Shown here in pieces: positions 32,227 through 37,598 of a DNA stretch of 40,037 nucleotides. Location of the stretch: NCBI GenBank assembly GCA_021783595.1, contig JAJXTS010000006.1:1-40037 (forward strand). Reading direction: 5' to 3'. Under the pieces are notes generated by a model, which was not told the DNA's origin, ran no database searches, and saw nothing but the letters and a program-made list of their open reading frames with translations. This DNA is from Chloroflexota bacterium. Lineage in GTDB: Bacteria > Chloroflexota > Limnocylindria > Limnocylindrales > CSP1-4. Numbering within the stretch: the first letter of the stretch is position 1; each line of letters begins with the position of its first letter. A program made the position numbers and the translations under genes.

Positions 32227-32445
32227 CTAGGGGCCCCTCCACAATGCGGACGCCTCGAGCCCCAGGAGCGCGAGGATCGCGCCCAGGAGGGGCAGGAGGA
32301 TCCCGGGCGAGACGTCGTAGCCGGGGACGGCGACGTCGAGCACGAGCAGCACGACCAGGACGAGCGTGAGCTTGGCCGCGGCGCCGATCCGGGCCGTGCT
32401 AGACGTCCGCCCGCCGGCGCCCGGGGGCGTCGTCATGCCGGTCAC
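32227..32445 (-). CDS. Small membrane protein, holin candidate
   Basis: 72 residues (GTG at 32445 overlapping the previous stop; ATG at 32436 is an alternative). The segment LTLVLVVLLVLDVAVPGYDVSPGILLPLLGAILALLGLEA gives two helices with a short loop, the class II holin layout. It directly precedes the endolysin start. Confidence 0.65.
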   Translation of the reverse strand: MTGMTTPPGAGGRTSSTARIGAAAKLTLVLVVLLVLDVAVPGYDVSPGILLPLLGAILALLGLEASALWRGP

Positions 32446-32564
32446 CGCCCACGCCGGCGCCGGCCGATCCAGGCGTCGACGAGGGGCGGGAGGAGGAAGC
32501 GGTCGAGGGCGCCGCCCATGGCGACGCCGGCGAGGAACGCGAGGATCAGCTCGACGCCGCTCAC
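32442..32564 (-). CDS. 40-residue membrane protein of the lysis cassette
   Basis: Too short for the ORF track. GTG start overlapping the previous stop (GTGA). VELILAFLAGVAMGGALDRFLLPPLV is one hydrophobic helix followed by a basic tail (RRRRGR). Similar tiny proteins occur beside holins in actinophage-like genomes. The overlap chain supports translation. Confidence 0.55.
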   Translation of the reverse strand: MSGVELILAFLAGVAMGGALDRFLLPPLVDAWIGRRRRGR

Positions 32565-32659
32565 CGCGCCGCCGAGGGGTGGACGGCGCGGGCGTACCCG
32601 GGGTCGCAACAGGCCGGGGGGCCCGGGAGCCGGTGTGGATCGGACCAGCGCGCCGTCAT
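32561..32659 (-). CDS. 32-residue phage small protein
   Basis: ATG at 32659, preceded by GGGGG. The product contains LPGPPACCDPGYARAVHP with adjacent cysteines. Its stop overlaps the next GTG (GTGA), continuing the chain of coupled small genes. No known family. Confidence 0.4.
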   Translation of the reverse strand: MTARWSDPHRLPGPPACCDPGYARAVHPSAAR

Positions 32660-32692
32660 GCCCCCAAGGGTGGCGCGGGTGGGCTGCGGCTA

Positions 32693-32785
32693 CTAGCTGG
32701 CCGATTGGGCCATGCCGTCGGTGTCGGGCACTAAGAAGGCGAGGATCATCACGAACTGTCCCAGGGACGCCTCAGTTCGTGGATG
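32693..32785 (-). pseudogene. 3' fragment of a lost upstream phage gene
   Basis: The minus-strand frame ends QFVMILAFLVPDTDGMAQSAS with TAG, 34 nt before the small-protein ATG. To its 5' side it is cut off by the terminator of beta-helix gene 2. In phages the gene before the lysis module is usually a tail protein; here only its last residues remain. Identification is positional only. Confidence 0.4.
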
Positions 32786-32789
32786 TGGC

Positions 32790-32820
32790 GAGCACGGCCC
32801 GGACAACGCGGGCCGTGCTC
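32790..32820 (-). terminator. Terminator of beta-helix gene 2
   Basis: GAGCACGGCCCG / CGGGCCGTGCTC, the same 12-bp stem as at 24364-24394 with a one-base loop difference, 18 nt after the stop codon. Confidence 0.7.
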
Positions 32821-32838
32821 GAGTCGTTCGTGGCGGCG

Positions 32839-34110
32839 TCAGAAGCCGACCTGCGTCCCGAAGTGATTGTGGAGCCATGTGTTCGGTCCGGCGGTGTCGG
32901 TCTGGAGGGCGTCGATCTCGCCGTTCCCATACGCCCTGTTGTCCTCGAGCGTGTTGCCGCTCGGGCCGCCATCCACGAGGAAACCGAAGCTCGCATTCCG
33001 GTTGGCGACGTTCTCTACAAACGTCCCGCCGGTCGTGCTGTCGAAGAGGCCGAAGCCCGCCCAGGTGTTCGCCCGCGCGACGTTGCCCTTCACCGTCGGG
33101 TTGATGGCGGTGCCGAAGTCGAAGCCGACCGGGTTGCCGCTGGCCGTGTTGCCCACGACGCGAGCATCGGCCGCATGGTAGATGCGGATGCCGTTGTCCC
33201 CGTTGTTGCTGGCGAGGTTCAGGCGGAGAGTCGCTCGGTCGGAACCCGAGCTCACCCAGAATCCGAGAGCACGGTTGTCCGACGCGTTGTTGGCGACGAG
33301 TAGGATGTCGGGAGTGGCCTCGATGTAGAAGCCGTTGTTGTTGGCCTTGACGACGTTGGCCTCGATCGTCAGGCCGCCCGACGCCTGGATGTTGAAGCCG
33401 TCTGCGCCATTCCGGCTGACCGTGTTCGCCACGAACCGCCCGCCGGTCACGCCGTTGACGACGAAGCCGAAGTTGTAGTTGTCGCGAGCGACGTTCCGGC
33501 TGAAGGTGAGGTCCGCGGCTGGCTCGACGTGGAAGCCGTCCCCGTTCCTCGCCGAGGTATTGGAGCTGACGGTCGTCTGCGAGCTCGCGTCCACGAGCGC
33601 GAAGCCTGCCCACTTGTTGTCGGTTGCGGTGTTGCCGGTGATGACCGCGCCGCTCGAGCGCTGGAGGACGACGCCGTAGCCGCCGTAGGGATCGCCAAAG
33701 CCGGAGTCGCGAATGGTGTTGCCCATGACGACGGCGCCCGGCGAGTCCGCGAGGTAGATGGCGTGGCCGGCGCTGCCTAGCACCGTGTTGCCCCTGACGT
33801 GGAGCCCCGTGCTGCCCGCCGCGTAGATGCCGTGCGGGTCGAATCCCGTCACGACGCAGTTCTTGATCGTCACGCCGGTGACGTTGTCGGCCCTGATCCC
33901 GACGAGATCCGCGGTTCCGTCTCCGATGATGCTGTGGCCAGCGCAGTCGAGCGTGATCCCGCTGGCTTGGATCACGACGTTGCCGTCATGGTCTGAGGTC
34001 AGGGTCGTGCTGCTCGTGATCGACAGTTCGCCGCTGCTTGCGAACACCGGGGCGGCGGCGCCCAGGAGGAGCACTGCCGAGACGACGACGACGGTCGCGG
34101 TGCGTCGCAT
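32839..34110 (-). CDS. Secreted parallel beta-helix protein 2
   Basis: 423 residues from the ATG at 34110 (MRRTATVVVVSAVLLLGAAAPVFAS, Sec signal peptide). Same repeat architecture as protein 1 (GNTVLGSAGHAIYL, ANTVSRNGADGFNI), paralogous over the full length, with the most divergence in the middle coils and an insertion (DSGFGDPYGGYG). The C-terminal 26 residues are identical to protein 1. GGAGGG lies 8 nt upstream of the ATG and leader L2 is 24 nt upstream. The 5'-to-3' module HTH-leader-beta-helix-terminator is the same as in element 1. Confidence 0.88.
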   Translation of the reverse strand: MRRTATVVVVSAVLLLGAAAPVFASSGELSITSSTTLTSDHDGNVVIQASGITLDCAGHSIIGDGTADLVGIRADNVTGVTIKNCVVTGFDPHGIYAAGSTGLHVRGNTVLGSAGHAIYLADSPGAVVMGNTIRDSGFGDPYGGYGVVLQRSSGAVITGNTATDNKWAGFALVDASSQTTVSSNTSARNGDGFHVEPAADLTFSRNVARDNYNFGFVVNGVTGGRFVANTVSRNGADGFNIQASGGLTIEANVVKANNNGFYIEATPDILLVANNASDNRALGFWVSSGSDRATLRLNLASNNGDNGIRIYHAADARVVGNTASGNPVGFDFGTAINPTVKGNVARANTWAGFGLFDSTTGGTFVENVANRNASFGFLVDGGPSGNTLEDNRAYGNGEIDALQTDTAGPNTWLHNHFGTQVGF

Positions 34111-34134
34111 TACGCATCCCTCCGGGACGCGTCA

Positions 34135-34207
34135 GCGGGTTGGTCTCGCCAGTGGCTCGACGCGGTCTCGGCGACCGTGGGATGGACCGCGCGTCAGCAC
34201 CTCCCGC
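34135..34207 (-). promoter_or_regulatory. Conserved 73-nt leader RNA element, copy L2
   Basis: Same 73-nt element, sense GCGGG...CCCGC, 24 nt upstream of beta-helix 2. P2 is GCGGTC/GACCGC. It overlaps the last codons of HTH copy 3 (stop at 34194), so the HTH tail and leader share sequence. CAGAGG...CCTCTG, also found upstream of L1 with a G-U pair, forms a further hairpin just before it. Confidence 0.7.
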
Positions 34208-34565
34208 TAGAGGAGAGACGGTGCGGGCCGTCAGCCGTTACGTGCCAGAGGCAAACGGCCCTCTGTCGCCTCAGCGGTCCCATTCGGCACCAGCTCGCGC
34301 GAGCACGTCCTGGGAGTGGAATGACCCGGGGAGACCCTCGGGCTCCGGCACCCGCGGCGAGGATCCACACCAGCTGCGCGGTCGTCTCCGCCCCGACCTT
34401 GGACCGCGCGTTCGCCAGGTGGTGCTTGACGGTGGAGTGCGACAGGCCGAGCCGGTGGGCGGCCGCCTTCTCGGACCCAGCCTCGAGGACCGCCGCCACG
34501 ACGCCGACCTCGCGCTCGGCGGCGCGCTCGGCGGCCGCCCGGTCGGCCCGGGTCCGCGCCCTCAC
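34194..34565 (-). CDS. GerE/LuxR-type HTH protein, copy 3
   Basis: 123 residues from a GTG overlapping the previous TGA (GTGA). Residues 1-70 match copy 2 closely (AAERAAEREVGVVAAVLEAGSEKAAAHRLGLSHSTVKHHLANARSKVG). The C-terminal extension (about 50 residues, LPGRARASWCRMGPLRRQRA) is open reading frame through the region that carries the dyads and leader L2, so it may not be selected. The HTH is intact. Likely regulator of the adjacent beta-helix gene or of the element. Confidence 0.7.
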   Translation of the reverse strand: MRARTRADRAAAERAAEREVGVVAAVLEAGSEKAAAHRLGLSHSTVKHHLANARSKVGAETTAQLVWILAAGAGARGSPRVIPLPGRARASWCRMGPLRRQRAVCLWHVTADGPHRLSSSGRC

Positions 34566-34620
34566 GCAGTCAGGCCCGCCGCGGCCAGCCACTCATCCCG
34601 GCCCTCGATCGGGATCTCGC

Positions 34621-34658
34621 AGGTTGCTAACGCGCGCCCGACACCTGTCGGGCGCGCC
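34621..34658 (+). other. Right attachment site (attR)
   Basis: Left arm AGGTTG...CGCGCGCCCGACA from the element, centre CC (34644-34645), then TGTCGGGCGCGCC. Beyond 34658 the sequence no longer matches the other copies, marking the return to chromosome. Together with the tRNA-end core it bounds about 11 kb of inserted DNA. Confidence 0.75.
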
Positions 34659-35119
34659 GCAGCCCCTCGCGGGCCCCCCGTCGGTCGTGGACGGCTCGGA
34701 CCGCCGGCCTGCTGCAGGCTGACGTCTGGAAACCCTGCGGATGGCCGCACGGATGCGCTGCAGGTGGCGGTCTGGATGTCCTGCAACATGCCGTCTGAGA
34801 CCTTGACGCTGCCGATCGGCGGTCCGAGACTCGCCGGCATGCACGACCGCGCGCGCGTGATCGACGCCCAGCTTGCCGGGGCCATCGAGGCTGTCGGAGC
34901 GGCCGTGCTCGAGGGCTCCCGCGCGGCGCCTGCGCGACCCTGCCAGCCCGAACCCGCGCGGGACCAGTGGAAGGGGCCGGGTGTTCGCTGGATCGCGCAC
35001 GTCGGTCTGGCGTGGGCAGTGACCTGCGCCCGAGCTCCCCGCGGGGCCCGTGGCACCGAGGGCGCGCGGCGACACTGGCGTGACCGAGATCGCGCGACGG
35101 CTGGGAAGGAGACCGCCCG
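34659..35119. other. Intergenic region before the ChrB-domain gene
   Basis: No gene I can support. Two imperfect 27-bp direct repeats (CTGCAGG...GTCTGGA...CCTGC) lie at 34712-34738 and 34758-34784, 46 bp apart start to start, and may be operator sites. A plus-strand open frame containing MHDRARVIDAQLAGAIEAV is possible but matches nothing known and lacks a good ribosome-binding site. Confidence 0.35.
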
Positions 35120-35560
35120 ATGGAATGGGTTACCCGTGAGCACCCCCACACGGATCGGATCGCCTGTCCCTGGCTGATCCGCCGGTTCATCGACCCCGGC
35201 GCCGTGATCACCTACGTCCCGCACGCCGAGGTGGTGGCCTACGCGGAGCGCGCGAAGGCCATCAGCTTCGATGCCCCCGGGGCGCGCTACACCCACCGCG
35301 ACGGCCTGTGCTCATTCGAGGTGCTCATCGAGGAGTACGGGCTCGGCGGCGATCCCGCGCTCGCCAGACTCGCCAGGGTGGTGCATGGCGCTGACGTGGC
35401 CGAGGATGCGGACGCCACGCCCCAGAGCCGCGGCCTTGAGGCGATCGCGCGGGGCTTCATGGACCTGGGCCTGTCGGACCAGGAGCAGCTCGCGCTCGAG
35501 CTGCCGGTCTACGACGCGCTCTACGCGTGGGCGAAGCGCGAGGTCTCCTCGCCCGGCTGA
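35120..35560 (+). CDS. ChrB C-terminal-domain protein (chromate-resistance family)
   Basis: 146 residues from the ATG at 35120, preceded by GGAAGGAGA. It is almost entirely the ChrB_C domain: WVTREHPHTDRIACPWLIRRFIDPGAVITYVP at the N-terminus, FDAPGARYTHRDGLCSFEVLIEEYGL, and VVHGADV. In classical ChrB this domain follows an N-terminal regulatory part and acts with the ChrA chromate exporter; here it stands alone and no chrA is visible. The cysteines and histidines suggest metal or oxyanion sensing. The actual role in this organism is unknown. Confidence 0.85.
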   Translation: MEWVTREHPHTDRIACPWLIRRFIDPGAVITYVPHAEVVAYAERAKAISFDAPGARYTHRDGLCSFEVLIEEYGLGGDPALARLARVVHGADVAEDADATPQSRGLEAIARGFMDLGLSDQEQLALELPVYDALYAWAKREVSSPG

Positions 35561-35660
35561 GGGCGAACGCAGGCGCCAGGGTGCCCTTCCGCTCTGTGGC
35601 TCGAGGACGCGGTGTGGCGCCGAGCACGCGCGGGAGCCCGGGGCCGCCGTCTAGACTGAG

Positions 35661-35830
35661 GTCCGAAGGGGAGTAGTCCGGCCGTCGCCACCGGCGGCCA
35701 GGGGAGATCGACACACCGGCTTCGGCCCGGTCCCCCACCTCGACACCGGGGCGGATGAGACCTTCGACCAGGCGACTGGTCGAGGTTTCGCCGCGCCCCA
35801 GGGGCGACACCTCGCAGCAGCGGAGGTGTC
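35661..35830 (+). promoter_or_regulatory. yybP-ykoY (Mn2+) riboswitch with expression platform
   Basis: A TAGACT -10 box (35652-35657) precedes the aptamer. The two conserved L1/L3 strands are present: GAAGGGGAGTAG (35666-35677) and GATGAGACCTTCG (35754-35766), with a GGCTTCGGCC-type capped stem between. P1 pairs GGTCCGAAGG with CCTTCGACC. The 3' P1 strand can instead form CGACCAG-GCGA-CTGGTCG (35765-35782). A hairpin GACACCTC/GAGGTGTC (35806-35830) then buries the GGAGG ribosome-binding site of the exchanger gene. This suggests control of translation initiation by Mn2+. Confidence 0.85.
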
Positions 35831-35837
35831 GACGACG

Positions 35838-37103
35838 ATGTGGCGCAGGCTCGGATTCACGGTGGCGTTCGCCCTCCCCGCGATCCTGGCGCGGCTGACC
35901 GGGACGGAGCTCCCGCCCGGCGTCACCGTCCTCGTCTACGGCGCGGGCGTCGTGGCCTCGGCCGTCCTCCTGTCCTGGGCGGCCGAAGCGGCGCAGGTCG
36001 ACATCTCGGGCAGCCTCGCGATCGCGATCCTCGCCCTGATCGCCGTCCTCCCCGAGTACGCGGTCGACCTGTACTTCTCGTTCACCGCCGGCGGCGACCC
36101 GACCTACACGCAGTTCGCCGCCGCCAACATGACCGGGTCGAACCGCCTGCTCATCGGCATCGGCTGGCCGGTGGTGGCGTTCGTCGGCTTCTGGGCGATG
36201 CGGCGGGCACGGCGGCGCGGGGCGAAGACCGGGGCTGGCCCGACTGCGGAGGTGGCCGACCGCGTGCCGGCGATCGTCCTGCCGCCGCGCAACCGCGTCG
36301 AGCTCGCGTTCCTCGCGGTCGCCAGCGCCTACGCGTTCCTCATCCCCCTGACCCGCTCGATCGCCTGGTACGACGCCGTCGTCCTGCTCGCCCTGTTCGG
36401 GGCGTACCTCTTGCGGGTGACCCGCGAGGGTCGCGCCGAGCCCGAGCTCATCGGGGTCGCGGCCGACATCGCCCTCCTTCCGCAGCGCCGGCGGAGAATC
36501 CTGGTCACCGGGCTGTTCATGCTCGCGGCGGCCATCGTGATCATGGCGGCGAAGCCGTTCGCCGACGGCCTCGTGGCGACCGGGAAGACGCTCGGCATCG
36601 ACCAGTTCCTCCTCGTCCAGTGGCTCGCGCCGCTCTCGTCGGAGGCCCCCGAGCTGATCGTCGCAACGATCTTCGCCTGGCGGCTCCGCGCCGCCGACGG
36701 CCTGGGGATGCTGCTCTCGGCCAAGGTCAACCAGTGGACCCTCCTGGTCGGCAGCCTGTGGGTCGCCTACACCCTCGGCGGCGGGGCCGGCGCGCCCCTG
36801 CCGCTCGACGACCGGCAGACCGAGGAGTTCCTGCTGACGAGCGCCCAGGCCCTGCTCGCCTTCGCCGTCCTCGCCGACCTCCGCTTCGGGCTGCGGGAGG
36901 CGGCCGCGATCCTCGGCCTGTTCGTCCTCCAGTTCCCGTTCCCGAACACCGAGGTGCGGCTCGCCTTCTCGGCGATCTACCTGGCCGTCGCGATCGTCCT
37001 CCTCGTGCGGAAGCGGGGCTGGCTGCCCGGCATCTTCGCGGACATCTGGCGATGGGAGCGGCCGTCGCCGGGCCTGCCCGGCGCGGGAGCCGCGGCGGAG
37101 TGA
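35838..37103 (+). CDS. CaCA-family cation exchanger under Mn2+ riboswitch
   Basis: 421 residues from the ATG at 35838; the GTG at 35826 in the track overlaps the ribosome-binding site and is less likely. About 10-11 membrane helices. The two CaCA alpha-repeats are visible: ALIAVLPEYAVDLYFSF (first, with PEYAVD) and WLAPLSSEAPELIVATIFAWR (second, with SSEAPEL). A cytoplasmic basic loop (RRARRRGAKTG) lies between helices. Family members exchange Ca2+ or other cations for Na+/H+. The riboswitch in front makes Mn2+ export the best prediction, an inference from regulation. Confidence 0.9.
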   Translation: MWRRLGFTVAFALPAILARLTGTELPPGVTVLVYGAGVVASAVLLSWAAEAAQVDISGSLAIAILALIAVLPEYAVDLYFSFTAGGDPTYTQFAAANMTGSNRLLIGIGWPVVAFVGFWAMRRARRRGAKTGAGPTAEVADRVPAIVLPPRNRVELAFLAVASAYAFLIPLTRSIAWYDAVVLLALFGAYLLRVTREGRAEPELIGVAADIALLPQRRRRILVTGLFMLAAAIVIMAAKPFADGLVATGKTLGIDQFLLVQWLAPLSSEAPELIVATIFAWRLRAADGLGMLLSAKVNQWTLLVGSLWVAYTLGGGAGAPLPLDDRQTEEFLLTSAQALLAFAVLADLRFGLREAAAILGLFVLQFPFPNTEVRLAFSAIYLAVAIVLLVRKRGWLPGIFADIWRWERPSPGLPGAGAAAE

Positions 37104-37598
37104 GCGCGGCGACCTCAGCCGGCGCTCCGGGCTCGTTCAGCCGCCCAGGGTCTTGAGGAAGAAGTCCGTCCCGAAGCCCAGGATCCGGCCGCCGGGCTGA
37201 GGAACGCGCGCGGCGACGGGGCCGGGGCCCCACGGCAAGCTGCGCCGTCGCCGCGGACGCCGCTCGTCCCGTCCGCGGACGCTGTCCGACGAGGCGGCCG
37301 AGTGACCGGCCCCGTGCGCTTCCAGGGTCGGCCTCGCCCGGACTGGCAGGGGTGTCGGATCGCCCCGGCCGACCGACACCCCCGGGCCGAGCGCAGCCGC
37401 GACACGGCGACCTGCGATCCGTGGAGAACAGTCCGGAAGGTGGCGCTTGCGGGCCCATGTTCGAGCGGGGGGTCTCATCCCCTGGGGAAGAGACCCCCCG
37501 CTCGTCTGAGGAGCCGCGACTCCCCGGTGTCTGGGGCATCGGGGGTGGGCAGGGGGCCGGGAACCGGACCTCCTGCCCGAGCGCGTGCGGCCGAGCGC
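37104..37598. other. Intergenic region with a possible gene remnant
   Basis: The minus-strand frame ending at 37137 reads GRILGFGTDFFLKTLGG, which looks like a genuine protein C-terminus but has no coding-like upstream part, so it may be the tail of a lost gene. Between about 37200 and 37450 I see only GC-rich sequence. Confidence 0.3.
37462..37504. terminator. 15-bp perfect hairpin downstream of the large surface-protein gene
   Basis: CGAGCGGGGGGTCTC and GAGACCCCCCGCTCG are exact complements separated by 13 nt, about 95 nt after the minus-strand stop codon at 37599. No T-run on either side. Most likely the terminator or 3' stabiliser of that gene. Confidence 0.5.

Noticed and set aside
34593-35296. 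Minus-strand ORFs opposite the ChrB gene and its upstream region
   Set aside because: No motifs except the 17-residue tail shared with the att region; they run through the chromosomal flank and the antisense of the ChrB-domain gene.
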